64,000 nucleotides of DNA from Neobacillus mesonae (GCA_023715865.1 JAMBOW010000006.1:62001-126000), one strand, 5' to 3'; shown: positions 44,075 to 53,136, counted from the first letter of the stretch. Made by a program: numbers and translations. Notes: generated from the sequence alone by a model not told the origin.

Positions 44075-44704
44075 ATGAAATCCAACGGAGAAACGGTCCA
44101 ACTACTAGCCGAGCAAAGATCAGAGAGAAAAGGTTCAGGTTTACGAAACTTAAGACAAAGCGGACGAGTTCCGGCCGTCGTATACGGCCAGCAGTTTGAG
44201 AGTGTTCCGATCAGTGTGGATGCCAAGGAGTTTACCCGCGTATCACACACAGGGCGTTCAGAGCTGTTTGAATTGACGCTGGACGGAAAGAACGTGCCGG
44301 TGCTAATTAAGGATATGCAAAAACAAAACGATAGACTGATTCATGTTGACTTTATAAAAATCGCAAAAAACAAGCCGATTCAAGTCTTGATTCCTATTGA
44401 TTTTCAGGGAACAGCGGTGGGATCAAAAACAGGCGGCGTCTTCCAGACCCTGTTAACGGAGCTGGAGGTGGAAGGACTGCCTGACGATCTTCCAGCTGTA
44501 ATTGAGGCAGACATTTCAAAGCTGGAGGTAGGGGACAAGCTGCCTGCTTCGGATCTTACGCTGCCGAAAGGTGTTACGCTGATGACTCCAGAGGATTCCC
44601 TGGTTGCTTCCGTAACCGTACTGCGTGCAGCAGATACGGATACGGGTGAAGCAGCTGAGGCAGCCTCCGATGATGAAGTGGCAGCATCTGCTGAAGAAGA
44701 ATAA
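44075..44704 (+). CDS. rplY: 50S ribosomal protein L25 (Ctc form)
   Basis: Binds 5S rRNA in the large ribosomal subunit. The protein has 209 residues, in the long Ctc form: an N-terminal L25 domain (about 5-95, LRQSGRVPAVVYG, LFELTLDGK, HVDFIKI) and a C-terminal TL5-like beta domain (about 100-185, VLIPIDFQGTAVGSKTGGVFQ). An acidic tail rich in Ala and Glu ends the protein. In many Firmicutes ctc is a general stress gene; no sigma-B-type promoter was seen here. The ATG follows AAGGAGG. It is a single-gene unit with its own terminator. Confidence 0.95.
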   Translation: MKSNGETVQLLAEQRSERKGSGLRNLRQSGRVPAVVYGQQFESVPISVDAKEFTRVSHTGRSELFELTLDGKNVPVLIKDMQKQNDRLIHVDFIKIAKNKPIQVLIPIDFQGTAVGSKTGGVFQTLLTELEVEGLPDDLPAVIEADISKLEVGDKLPASDLTLPKGVTLMTPEDSLVASVTVLRAADTDTGEAAEAASDDEVAASAEEE

Positions 44705-44728
44705 AGAACGCTGATCGGTATTAATATT

Positions 44729-44764
44729 AAGGACTCTGCATAGCTGCAGGGTCCTTTCGTTTTG
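44729..44764 (+). terminator. Terminator after rplY
   Basis: AAGGACTCTGCA (44729-44740) pairs with TGCAGGGTCCTT (44745-44756), followed by TCGTTTTG. Confidence 0.8.
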
Positions 44765-44898
44765 TTCTAGCATTTTAATTGAACAAAACATCGTCATGAT
44801 TAGCATAATGATCTCATGTTCGGCAGCTTTCATCTGCTTCTTCGCTGCAGTTTTTGTTAATTTGTGTATTCTCGGGTCATAAGTATAAAGGAGCTATC

Positions 44899-44925
44899 TG
44901 AAACTTTACTGGCTTTTTTCATGTA
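44899..44925 (+). promoter_or_regulatory. Sigma-W-like promoter of the pspA-ydjGHI operon
   Basis: TGAAAC (44899-44904), 17 bases, TGTA (44922-44925): one base off the CGTA element and one base longer than the usual spacer. It lies about 40 bases before the pspA-like gene, whose B. subtilis counterpart belongs to the sigma-W regulon. Confidence 0.5.
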
Positions 44926-44963
44926 TTATAGAGTAATGGATTAGAACAAGAGGAGGAGATCGT

Positions 44964-45656
44964 ATCGGAATCCTGGATAGATGGATGGAAATTATGAAGG
45001 TAAATATAGGAGCGCTTCTGAGTAGAGCGAAGGATCCGGAAAAGACCATCGATGAGTATATGCGCAGCCTCAATCTTGATCTGCGGCAGGTCAAGGGAGA
45101 AGCTGCCTCTGTTCTAGCTGAGGAGCGAAGAGTCAAGCGGGTGCTGGATGAATGCCTGGCAGAAGCGAGTAAGCTTCAGCGATATGCGGAAAAAGCGGCA
45201 GCGTCGGGGAATGATGCGGAAGCACTAAAATTTCTAGATAAGAAAGCAGCCTTGTCGGAAAAGCAGGAGAAGCTGCAGGCCGCTTATGAGCTGGCTGCTT
45301 CAAATACGGCTCACATGAAGCAGATTGAAGAGAAACTTACAGCTGATCTTAAACAATTAGAAGAGCGTCATGTCGAACTGAAGCAAAAGATTAAAGCGAC
45401 CCAAGCGCAGCAAAAAATAAATGCGATGGGCTCTGCTTCGGGGAGCAGCGATATGTTTCATGAACTGGAAGAAAAAGTGGATAAAGCCTATCTTGAGGCC
45501 ATGGCGATTGCTGAGCTTAGGAAGAAACCGGAGGATGATCTCGATGAGCTGATTGCTCAGCTTGAGCAGGAGGATGAGCAGGCAGTGCCGGAGTCTGCAG
45601 CAGCAGAGAGCGAATTAGCCAAGATTAAGGATAAATTGAAACACAAAAAAGATTAG
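44964..45656 (+). CDS. pspA: PspA/IM30-family membrane-stress protein (YdjF), probable AUC start
   Basis: Coiled-coil protein that polymerises on the inner face of the membrane and helps keep it sealed under envelope stress. About 230 residues, nearly all helical, with NIGALLSRAKDPEKTIDEYM followed by long heptad-rich stretches. The first ATG in frame, 44985, is 28 bases from the strong AGGAGG site (44951-44956) and would lose the usual N-terminal helix. The codons before it read Ile-Gly-Ile-Leu-Asp-Arg-Trp, the PspA family start. The ATC at 44964 sits exactly 7 bases after AGGAGG, so a rare AUC start is proposed. First gene of the ydjFGHI-like operon. Confidence 0.82.
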   Translation: MGILDRWMEIMKVNIGALLSRAKDPEKTIDEYMRSLNLDLRQVKGEAASVLAEERRVKRVLDECLAEASKLQRYAEKAAASGNDAEALKFLDKKAALSEKQEKLQAAYELAASNTAHMKQIEEKLTADLKQLEERHVELKQKIKATQAQQKINAMGSASGSSDMFHELEEKVDKAYLEAMAIAELRKKPEDDLDELIAQLEQEDEQAVPESAAAESELAKIKDKLKHKKD

Positions 45657-45682
45657 TTAATTGGGAGATGAGAGGTGAACAA

Positions 45683-46714
45683 ATGCCGGTTATCGACTAT
45701 AAATGTCCTAACTGTGGAAGCAGCATGGAGTTTGACAGTGAATCGGGAATGCTGTCCTGTCCCAGCTGCGGACGAAAGGATGACATCGAGCAAATTCCCG
45801 ATCCTCTAAAACAAGATGTATTTGCGGAGCATGAGGTTACAGAATATCAATGTACGAGCTGCGGAGCGGTGCTGATGACGGAAGCGGAGACGACCGCAAC
45901 CATGTGCAGCTTCTGTGGTTCATCCTTGGTCCTCGGTGACAGGCTTACAGGAAAGCTTGCTCCAGCCAAGATAATCCCTTTTTCCATCAATAAGGAGGAG
46001 GCTGTTCAAGCGTTTCGCAAATGGTGCAGAAATGGACTTCTCACACCGAAGGGATTTATGACAGCAGACCGAATTAAAGGGATCAGCGGCATTTATGTGC
46101 CCTTTTGGCTGTATGAGTTACATAATGATGTTGAGGTCCAGGGTATGGGTACCAAGGTAAGAAGTTATCGCAAGGGGGATTACCAGATCACTGAAACAGA
46201 TCATTACGATGTCTACCGCAAAATGAAGTTGAATTATATAAAGGTTCCTGTTGATGCCGCTGAAAAGATGAACGATGAGCTGATGGATAAGCTTGAGCCC
46301 TTCCCTTATGGTCACTTAAAAAGCTTCAAGACACCCTATCTTGCAGGATATATTGCGGAAAAGTACAGTCATGATGAGGAAGCGCTATTTCCAAGAGCCA
46401 AGCAGAAGATCAGCCAATATATTGAATCGTCCATTCGTTCAGCTACAGCGGGATATGCGACCATGAGCTTTACCAATAAAAGCATAGATACGAATCTTCA
46501 GCATGCTGAGTATGTGCTGCTTCCCGTATGGATGGTGCATTATGACTTTAATAAGAAAGAGCACACGTTTGCGATGAATGGTCAAACGGGTAAAGTGGTA
46601 GGAAAGCCCCCGATCAGTAAAGGCAAGATAGGTGCCTGGTTTGCAGGCATTGCCGGAGTGTCCTTGTTGTCCATGAAACTCATTGCCTGGATGATGGGAG
46701 GAGGGTTCTGGTGA
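45683..46714 (+). CDS. ydjG: Zinc-ribbon membrane protein YdjG-like
   Basis: A 343-residue protein with two zinc ribbons at the N-terminus (YKCPNCGSSMEF with CPSCGRKD, and YQCTSCGAVL with CSFCGSSL). A soluble domain follows with FWLYELHNDVEVQG and VLLPVWMVHYDF, and one hydrophobic segment lies near the C-terminus (about 318-338). This layout and the gene order match B. subtilis YdjG. Its job is unknown; the family travels with PspA, TPM and SPFH proteins in membrane-stress operons. The ATG at 45683 follows GAGAGGTGA; the ATG at 45668 abuts its ribosome site. Confidence 0.8.
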   Translation: MPVIDYKCPNCGSSMEFDSESGMLSCPSCGRKDDIEQIPDPLKQDVFAEHEVTEYQCTSCGAVLMTEAETTATMCSFCGSSLVLGDRLTGKLAPAKIIPFSINKEEAVQAFRKWCRNGLLTPKGFMTADRIKGISGIYVPFWLYELHNDVEVQGMGTKVRSYRKGDYQITETDHYDVYRKMKLNYIKVPVDAAEKMNDELMDKLEPFPYGHLKSFKTPYLAGYIAEKYSHDEEALFPRAKQKISQYIESSIRSATAGYATMSFTNKSIDTNLQHAEYVLLPVWMVHYDFNKKEHTFAMNGQTGKVVGKPPISKGKIGAWFAGIAGVSLLSMKLIAWMMGGGFW

Positions 46715-47529
46715 TAAGAGAAAGACGAATAATCATAGGATTCATGTTGGTGGTCCTCTTACTCATCACGGGGATATTTTCTTTATTCACGGTGCGGACA
46801 GCTCATGGAGAAGAAGCAGCCGAACATGCGCTGATCTATGATGAAGCCGGGCTCCTGACCCAGGATGAACATAATAGGTTGACAGAAATGGCTCGCAAAT
46901 ACGGGATGAAAAGAGAAACCGACATCGTCATCTATACAACGGATAATGTGGATAATCAGGATGTTGTGATGATAACTCAGGATTTTTATGATGAACATGC
47001 GCTCGGCTATGATAAATCCCATGGAAACACCGTCATTCTGACAATGGATATGCGAAATAGAGATGTCTATTTAGCCGGCTTCTATAAAGCGAAGACATAT
47101 TTGGATGACGGCAGGCTGGAGCAGATCCGCAACAAGATCACTCCTGATCTATCAGCTGGAAATTACGAGCAGGCTTTTGAGAGCTATATTACGACTGCAT
47201 CAAGGTATATGGGCGTGCGTCCCGGTGTAAATCCCGATAATCTCTTGTTCAACGGCTGGTTTCAGCTGGCCATTTCAGCACTGATCGGAGGAATCGTCGT
47301 AGCAATGATGGCATACCGCTCTGGTGGTAGAGTGACGGTGAACCACCAGACATACGAAGATTCAAGCACTTCCGGTATTCAGTCACGTCAGGACCTCTAT
47401 CTCCGTACAACGACGACAAGAAGGAAGATTGAGAAAAATAATAATAATGGCGGCGGTGGTTTCGGCGGAGGCGGTGGAGGAACTACTCGAGGAGGCCATT
47501 CACACAGCGGAAGCAGAGGATCTTTCTAA
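46711..47529 (+). CDS. ydjH: TPM-domain protein, YdjH/YgcG-like
   Basis: A 272-residue membrane protein. A signal-anchor helix (about 6-26) leads to an extracytoplasmic TPM domain (about 35-165, with LIYDEAGLLTQDEHNRL, DIVIYTTDNV and GNTVILTMDMRNRDVYLAGF). A second membrane helix follows (about 188-208). The cytoplasmic tail ends in a glycine-rich stretch and a His/Ser-rich end. TPM domains have been linked to assembly or repair of membrane complexes. The GTG start overlaps the ydjG stop by 4 bases, so translation is probably coupled. Low-complexity C-termini of this kind are normal for the family. Confidence 0.8.
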   Translation: MIRERRIIIGFMLVVLLLITGIFSLFTVRTAHGEEAAEHALIYDEAGLLTQDEHNRLTEMARKYGMKRETDIVIYTTDNVDNQDVVMITQDFYDEHALGYDKSHGNTVILTMDMRNRDVYLAGFYKAKTYLDDGRLEQIRNKITPDLSAGNYEQAFESYITTASRYMGVRPGVNPDNLLFNGWFQLAISALIGGIVVAMMAYRSGGRVTVNHQTYEDSSTSGIQSRQDLYLRTTTTRRKIEKNNNNGGGGFGGGGGGTTRGGHSHSGSRGSF

Positions 47530-47579
47530 TTAAGGTCAAGAGAAACGAAATCTAGATACTGCGGAAAGGAAGAGGTGCT

Positions 47580-48569
47580 ATGAGTTTTTTTAAAAATCAA
47601 TTTGCAAACGTGGTGGAATGGGAAGAGTTCCGAGACGACATGATCTTTTGGAAATGGAACAATCGAGAGATTAAAAGAGGGAGCAAGCTCATCATTCGCT
47701 CAGGCCAGGATGCCATTTTTCTGAATAATGGGAAGATCGAGGGGATCTTTGAAGAAGAGGGCGAGTATAATGTCGAGTCCGATATCGTTCCATTCCTGTC
47801 TACATTGAAGGGATTCAAATTTGGTTTTAACAGCGGGATGCGGGTGGAGGTATTGTTCGTCAATACGAAGGAATTTACGGTGCGTTGGGGAACGCAGAAC
47901 CCGGTGCTGATTCCTACTCCACAGCTGCCGGGAGGCATGCCGATCCGGGCTAATGGTACCTTTAACTTCAAGGTGAGTGACTACGTAACTCTAATTGATA
48001 AGATTGCAGGTATCAAAAACAGCTATTTGGTCGAGGATGTCAAGATCCGCATCACCTCCGTGCTGGATCAGCTGCTCATGAAATGGATCAGTAAAGAAGG
48101 CAAGGATATGTTTAATCTGCAGGCAAATGCGTCCGAGATCGCGAGAGGAATACAGGAGGATCTCGACATGCAGGTGATGGATAATGGAATGACGATTACG
48201 GGCTTTCAAGTCATGAGCTTTAATTATCCGAAGGAAATTCAGGACATGATCACAAAGACAGCTTCCCATGGGATGATCGGAAATCTGGAAAAATATCAAC
48301 AGGTCAGTCTGACGGACGGCATTGCATCCGGTAAAGTGAAGGGCGGAGGTGCGGCGTCCGATATGATAGGGATCCAGATGGGCATGAACCTGGCGAATCA
48401 AATGATGAAGAACATGGAGAAGAGCGATAAGGAATCCTCGGAAACCCATTCCTCTCCAAGTGCGCCTTCTTCCGATACCGGGAAAAAAAAGCTCAACTTC
48501 TGTCCAAACTGCGGCACGAAAAACGAAGGAACCAAGTTTTGTCCAAACTGCGGGTATAAATTAGGCTAA
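47580..48569 (+). CDS. ydjI: SPFH-domain protein with C-terminal zinc ribbon, YdjI-like
   Basis: A 329-residue cytoplasmic protein of the virion-core/YdjI family. The first 220 residues form an SPFH-like domain (QFANVVEWEEFRDDMIFWKW, RSGQDAIFLNNGKIEGIFEEEG, VEDVKIRITSVLDQ). A methionine-rich linker follows, then a zinc ribbon FCPNCGTKN...FCPNCGYKLG. The B. subtilis homologue is part of the pspA operon and associates with the membrane. The ATG follows GGAAAGGAAGAGG. Last gene of the operon, ended by the hairpin at 48582. Confidence 0.82.
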   Translation: MSFFKNQFANVVEWEEFRDDMIFWKWNNREIKRGSKLIIRSGQDAIFLNNGKIEGIFEEEGEYNVESDIVPFLSTLKGFKFGFNSGMRVEVLFVNTKEFTVRWGTQNPVLIPTPQLPGGMPIRANGTFNFKVSDYVTLIDKIAGIKNSYLVEDVKIRITSVLDQLLMKWISKEGKDMFNLQANASEIARGIQEDLDMQVMDNGMTITGFQVMSFNYPKEIQDMITKTASHGMIGNLEKYQQVSLTDGIASGKVKGGGAASDMIGIQMGMNLANQMMKNMEKSDKESSETHSSPSAPSSDTGKKKLNFCPNCGTKNEGTKFCPNCGYKLG

Positions 48570-48581
48570 TCTGAAGTGAAC

Positions 48582-48607
48582 AAAGAGACCTTAGAGGTCT
48601 CTTTTTC
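48582..48607 (+). terminator. Terminator of the pspA-ydjGHI operon
   Basis: AAAGAGACCT and AGGTCTCTTT around a TAG loop, then T residues. It lies inside the 5' extension of the next open frame, which argues for a later start there. Confidence 0.85.
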
Positions 48608-48668
48608 ATGTACAATTGCAATGGAGCAAGGAATCGATAGAATCATCTCTAGTGCGGGGGGAGAATTC

Positions 48669-49145
48669 GTGAGGACAGAAGTCATTATGCGGCCTTCGTT
48701 TCAGGTAGTTGGTATTAGAATTGAGGCGAACGTGGAGTCATTTGAATCAGGTCTAGGTAAGGACATGTATGCCAGGTTGCTTGAGCACCAACATGAAATT
48801 TCATGCAGAAAAAATGATCATGTCATTCTCATGCAGATTTACCCTTTGAATGAGCATTTTGATGCAAGGCGGGATGCATTTACGCATTTGATTTGCTATG
48901 AAGTAACGCAGGCTGATCTTGTTCCTGCTGGTATGGTACATCACACGGTTCAATCCAGCGAATACGTTGTCTGTACCCATAAAGGCGCAGAGTCGAGTAT
49001 TCATCTGGCCTACGATTACTTGTATGGTTCATGGCCTGAACAGAGCGGAAGAGCCTTCAAAGATTATGATTTTGAAATTTGGGATGAGCGATATCATCCC
49101 GAAAGTCCCAATAATGAAATCGATATATACGTTGCCCTAAGCTAG
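48669..49145 (+). CDS. GyrI-like/effector-binding domain protein
   Basis: A 158-residue protein with the AraC-type effector-binding (GyrI-like) fold. It begins TEVIMRPSFQVVGIRIEANVES and continues with VPAGMVHHTVQSSEYVVCTHKG, HLAYDYLYGSWPEQSGRAF and FEIWDERYHPES, which match the SOUL/GyrI segment order. It lacks any DNA-binding domain and may bind small hydrophobic or drug-like molecules. The frame is open from 48576 but passes through a terminator; the GTG at 48669 has GGGGGAG at proper spacing. It abuts the converging MFS gene with no gap. Confidence 0.75.
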   Translation: MRTEVIMRPSFQVVGIRIEANVESFESGLGKDMYARLLEHQHEISCRKNDHVILMQIYPLNEHFDARRDAFTHLICYEVTQADLVPAGMVHHTVQSSEYVVCTHKGAESSIHLAYDYLYGSWPEQSGRAFKDYDFEIWDERYHPESPNNEIDIYVALS

Positions 49146-50627
49146 CTATTTATCTGATACAACCGATTTAACATGTTCAACTGTTTTGACGGTTTCTTGC
49201 TTGGCTGAGCTCCTTTTAGGCATAAACAGTGACAATATAAAGGCAATGATTCCTAGAGTCATCATAAAGAAGTAGGCATCACTTGAGCCTAACATGGCAG
49301 AAAGACTTGTGATTTGTTCTGCTGACGCTATCGGATTTTGCATTTTAATTTCTGCAGTATGGCTTGCTGCTTGTGCTGTGTATATTGTAATCACTACAGC
49401 GGTACCAATCGCTCCTGCAATTTGACGAACTGTATTATTTACAGCAGAGCCATGAGTACCTAATTCCTTAGGAAGCGCGTTTAATCCCGCTGTATTGAGC
49501 GGCATTGTAATAAAACTGAGACCAATCCGTAAAAATATGGTGCGAACCAACAAATACATATAAGTGGTCGATTGTGTTAAGTTAGTGACCGCAAACATTG
49601 AGGGAATAATAAATAGCAGCCCTATGACAAATAGTGGTTTTGCACCGAACTTATCATAAAGTTTACCAGTGACAGGTGATAAAAATGCATTAATTACCGC
49701 ACCTGGAAGTAACAATAGTCCTGCTTCAAATGCCGTGAAACCTCGGCTGCTTTGAAGATACATGGGTAAAAGTATCATATCGGCATACATCAACATGGTA
49801 ACTAAAACATTGATTAATGAGGTTAATGTAAATGTTTTATTCCTGAACACATCCAGGTTTAGCAATGGATCATCTGATTTAATTTGGCGAACGCAAAATA
49901 AAAAAGTGAATGTTAAGCCAATGACTAATGAGAAAATAACGACAGTAGAGTCCCAGCCCTTACTACCTGCGCTGCTGAATCCATATAATATAAATCCAAT
50001 AGTCGATAAAATAACACTTACGAAATCCAGTTTGGTCTTAGCCGTTTGAGTAACGTTCACCAAGTATTTCATTGAAAGTAAAATAACAATCAATATAAAA
50101 GGTGCCAGACCAATAAAAAGCCATCTCCATGAGACATATTCAATAATAAAACCAGCCAATGTAGGGGCAATGGCTGGGGCAAATATAATAGCAAATCCTA
50201 TTAAACCCATGACACTGCCTCTTTTTTCGATTGGAAAAATAATGAGTATTACACTCATCATGAGCGGAGTAATTATCCCTGTGCCCGCAGCCTGAAGCAT
50301 TCTTCCCAGTAGTAAAATACTGAAATTTGGGGATATCGCACAAATAATCGTGCCAAGCAATAAAAATAACATGGAGCTGACGAATAGTTGTCTTGTTGTA
50401 TAACGTTTCATTAAGTAAGCCGTGATGGGTATTAATACACCATTGACCAACATAAATCCGGTTGCCAGCCATTGAATCGTTGTTGCTGAAACATCAAATA
50501 CATTCATTAAATCATTAAGTGCTACATTTAATAAAGTCTGATTTAAGGTTGATAAAAAGCAACCCAAAATAAGAATAAATAGCAGCATGCTTTTTTTTAC
50601 ATTAGACTTCTCTTTTTCCACTTTCAT
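49146..50627 (-). CDS. lmrB: MFS drug efflux transporter, DHA2 (EmrB/LmrB) family
   Basis: Proton-driven multidrug exporter with 14 predicted membrane helices, 493 residues. Motif A appears in the loop after helix 2 as LMKRYTTRQLF. The DHA2 motif C-like segment GLIGFAIIFAPAIAPTLAGFI and the N-terminal LNQTLLNVALNDL are characteristic. The open frame begins at 50657, but the ATG at 50627 and a GTG at 50621 lie next to GGAAGGAG; the GTG has the better spacing. It is divergent from a TetR-type gene, the classic arrangement of a repressed efflux pump. Confidence 0.88.
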   Translation of the reverse strand: MKVEKEKSNVKKSMLLFILILGCFLSTLNQTLLNVALNDLMNVFDVSATTIQWLATGFMLVNGVLIPITAYLMKRYTTRQLFVSSMLFLLLGTIICAISPNFSILLLGRMLQAAGTGIITPLMMSVILIIFPIEKRGSVMGLIGFAIIFAPAIAPTLAGFIIEYVSWRWLFIGLAPFILIVILLSMKYLVNVTQTAKTKLDFVSVILSTIGFILYGFSSAGSKGWDSTVVIFSLVIGLTFTFLFCVRQIKSDDPLLNLDVFRNKTFTLTSLINVLVTMLMYADMILLPMYLQSSRGFTAFEAGLLLLPGAVINAFLSPVTGKLYDKFGAKPLFVIGLLFIIPSMFAVTNLTQSTTYMYLLVRTIFLRIGLSFITMPLNTAGLNALPKELGTHGSAVNNTVRQIAGAIGTAVVITIYTAQAASHTAEIKMQNPIASAEQITSLSAMLGSSDAYFFMMTLGIIAFILSLFMPKRSSAKQETVKTVEHVKSVVSDK

Positions 50628-50729
50628 ACTCCTTCCAAAACATTGCTTTATCGACATCGCATCAATAAAATAGATGTTAACATATCAAAATTACACTTCC
50701 TATTTGCAATTTGTTATAAAACGTCGCAT

Positions 50730-50752
50730 AATCGGCACTTTGTATGCTGATT
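50730..50752. promoter_or_regulatory. Candidate TetR operator between lmrB and its regulator
   Basis: AATCGGCA (50730-50737), 7 bases, TGCTGATT (50745-50752): an imperfect inverted repeat in the 160-base divergent region, 40 bases before the regulator start. Confidence 0.45.
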
Positions 50753-50791
50753 GTTTATGAATGCTCAAATAATCGATAAAAGGAGTATCTA

Positions 50792-51355
50792 ATGTCAATT
50801 AGAAAAAAAGAAGATCCCCGGGCTATCCGCTCTAAGAATATGTTTAAACAAGCAGCTCTCTCCCTACTTATTGAAGAGCCCTCAATGTCGCATCTAACTG
50901 TCCAAAAAATAGCGGATCGTGCGGAGTTGAACAGGGCGACATTCTATCTGCATTTTGAAGATGTTAACGATTTAATAAAGAAAGTAACAAACGAAATCTT
51001 TGACGAACTGTCTATAAAATTAGATCCGTTAGTGAATTCAGATATTAACAATAATAGAGAGCACTTAGCAAAGTTTTTGGATTATATCTATGAAAATCGT
51101 AAATTCTTTGCTGTTTTATTCGAATATAAAAACTACGAGAATGAATTATTTAACTTATTTAAAAAACTCATTGAAACAAGACGGAATAAAGTAATAGATA
51201 AATATGAGACACCACCCGATTTTGTTTCCATAGACATACTTACTTCCTCAATAATAGGAATCATTATGTGGTGGATTAAAGACGGAATACAATATAGCTC
51301 TGAGCATATAGCAAACCAAATTACTTTATTGTATAGAAAATCGCCAATTACTTAA
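50792..51355 (+). CDS. TetR-family transcriptional regulator
   Basis: Repressor of 187 residues. The helix-turn-helix is in the first 55 residues (RSKNMFKQAALSLLIEEPSMSHLTVQKIADRAELNRATFYLHF). The remainder, with TetR_C-like helices and an aromatic ending (IIGIMWWIKDGIQYS), forms the ligand and dimer domain. The ATG follows AAAAGGAG. Its position opposite the DHA2 exporter makes that gene, and its own, the likely targets. AT content is higher than in the core genes to the left. Confidence 0.88.
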   Translation: MSIRKKEDPRAIRSKNMFKQAALSLLIEEPSMSHLTVQKIADRAELNRATFYLHFEDVNDLIKKVTNEIFDELSIKLDPLVNSDINNNREHLAKFLDYIYENRKFFAVLFEYKNYENELFNLFKKLIETRRNKVIDKYETPPDFVSIDILTSSIIGIIMWWIKDGIQYSSEHIANQITLLYRKSPIT

Positions 51356-51903
51356 GAGTTGAATACAGGCAGACACTTATACAAAAAGGATAGTAAGGTG
51401 CACTGTTTAAGGAGTGTATCGTATTTGAGATGGAGAGCGTTCTTTATAATCAATATGAACATATCCATGATGATGTATTTGTAGTTGGAATTGATCAAAG
51501 GAGAAGTTACTATTGGATATCAGAATGAGTTTTAATAATGGGAAAATGATCGTTTAGTAAGATGAAGTAAGTAGCTGCTTGATCGGTTAGTGATGATACC
51601 GGATGGGCGGACAGAGGTCTTAAGGATATGTATGGATTTGCCCTCTGAAGTGACTCATTTATATCTCTGTTTCAAACACACTTCTCTTTTTAACCTTGAC
51701 TTAAAGTTAACTGTAAGGAGTAGAATGTTTAACAGTAACAGAAAAAGTGATCCCGTGAAATCATGCAGCTAAATTGAACTTCAGAACAATTTAGAGAGGG
51801 AAGGAGAATGGGACATTACTACGTAATTTTGAGATTATCTAGAAAGTACTAGGACTTTTTGAAAAAACCTTCACTTAAAGGTTTAGGAGGAAGAACAAGA
51901 CCA
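51356..51903 (+). other. Gene-poor stretch with possible decayed coding sequence
   Basis: About 550 bases without a convincing gene. A 32-codon ORF (51430-51528, start MESVLYNQYEHIHDDVFVVG) looks protein-like but has poor start signals and no neighbours that fit. A 60-codon frame at 51590 has no ribosome site. The last 210 bases hold the MerR-type promoter and the leader of the MFS gene. The stretch may be the remnant of a lost regulator gene. Confidence 0.4.
51696..51726 (+). promoter_or_regulatory. MerR-type promoter before the Bcr/CflA exporter
   Basis: TTGACT (51696-51701) and TAGAAT (51721-51726) are separated by 19 bases. The long spacer holds a dyad CCTT...AAGG with GTTAAC at its centre. 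That is the hallmark of promoters switched on by MerR-family activators. Confidence 0.6.
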
Positions 51904-53136
51904 ATGTATAGCACAACTAAAAATAATCGTTTACGGTTAGTATTACTTTTGGGAGCATTTTCAGCTCTTGGCCCACTCACGATAGATATGTATTTGCCTT
52001 CATTCCCACAAATAACGGCTGATTTCTCTACCAGCGCTTCGCTCGTTCAGATTAGTTTGACGGCGTGTCTCATTGGTTTGGGACTGGGTCAGCTTATTAT
52101 GGGACCCCTAAGTGATGTTCATGGAAGACGGAAGCCCCTGATTATTGCGCTCATTTTTTATTTAGCTGCGTCGTTTATGTGTGCGATCTCTCCCAATATT
52201 TATTTGTTTATTGCTGCTCGGTTTGTTCAAGGTTTTTCTGCATCTGCAGGAATCGTTATCTCTAGAGCGATTGTACGAGATTTATATAGTGGAGAAAATT
52301 TAACAAAGTTCTTTGCTATGCTGATGCTTGTTAATAATTTGTTTCCTTTAATTGCGCCTATGGCTGGAAGCGGTGTGATCTCCTTTACAAGCTGGGTAGG
52401 TGTATTTTTTGTACTCAGTTTTGTTGGGTTATTGCTTGCTATTTTGGCAACTATGAACCTAAAGGAAACTTTACCTGTCGAGAATCGAGTGTCCGGTAAT
52501 TTTGGAGAACTGCTAACGGGGATTCAAGCACTTTTAAAGGATCGCTTTTTTATCGGATGTGCACTTGCGCAAGGTATTATGACTGGTGGGGTGTTCGCAT
52601 ACGTATCAGGCACTCCGTTCGTTTATCAAAATGTCTATGGTGCTTCTCCTCAATTATTTGCCTTGTTATTCGCAACCAATGGAATTAGCTTAATCATTGG
52701 TTCACAGGTTGTAGGACGGTATAGTAGAAAGTTTACAGAACGGAAATTTGTCATTCTCGGGTTATTGTTGTCGTGTACCGCTAGTTTTTCTGCATTACTT
52801 GTTATTTTGCTCCAAGGTCCTTTATTTGCTTTGGTGATTCCTCTCTTCTTCTTTGTAGCATCCATTGGTATGACTTCAACTGCTTCATTTGTTCTGGCAA
52901 TGGGTTCACAAAGTCAAAGAGCGGGAAGTGCATCTGCTCTGTTAGGATTGCTGCCTTTTGTTGTTGGTGCTATTACTTCACCACTTGTCGGCGTAGCGGG
53001 AGAGAATACTGCTGTACCAATGGGGATTATTATTTTATCTACTAGTTTACTTTCTCTTCTTGCTTTCTTTGGCATTGCAGAAAAGGCGCAACCCTTAGTT
53101 AAAAATGATCCCGTTATAACAACCCCATTGCGATAG
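51904..53136 (+). CDS. MFS multidrug transporter, Bcr/CflA (DHA1) family
   Basis: Twelve-helix proton antiporter of 410 residues. The first helix shows LGAFSALGPLTIDMYLPSFPQI, the diagnostic Bcr/CflA segment, and motif A is GPLSDVHGRRKPLI between helices 2 and 3. Known members export chloramphenicol, bicyclomycin or other drugs. The open frame starts at a TTG at 51859; the ATG at 51904 follows AGGAGGAAG and gives the normal N-terminus. The promoter upstream is MerR-like. A MerR gene is present at 61.6 kb, but whether it acts here is unknown. Confidence 0.87.
   Translation: MYSTTKNNRLRLVLLLGAFSALGPLTIDMYLPSFPQITADFSTSASLVQISLTACLIGLGLGQLIMGPLSDVHGRRKPLIIALIFYLAASFMCAISPNIYLFIAARFVQGFSASAGIVISRAIVRDLYSGENLTKFFAMLMLVNNLFPLIAPMAGSGVISFTSWVGVFFVLSFVGLLLAILATMNLKETLPVENRVSGNFGELLTGIQALLKDRFFIGCALAQGIMTGGVFAYVSGTPFVYQNVYGASPQLFALLFATNGISLIIGSQVVGRYSRKFTERKFVILGLLLSCTASFSALLVILLQGPLFALVIPLFFFVASIGMTSTASFVLAMGSQSQRAGSASALLGLLPFVVGAITSPLVGVAGENTAVPMGIIILSTSLLSLLAFFGIAEKAQPLVKNDPVITTPLR

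Noticed and set aside
51590-51772. 60-codon open frame in the gap before the Bcr/CflA gene
   Set aside because: No ribosome site, it crosses the MerR-type promoter, and its composition is not protein-like.
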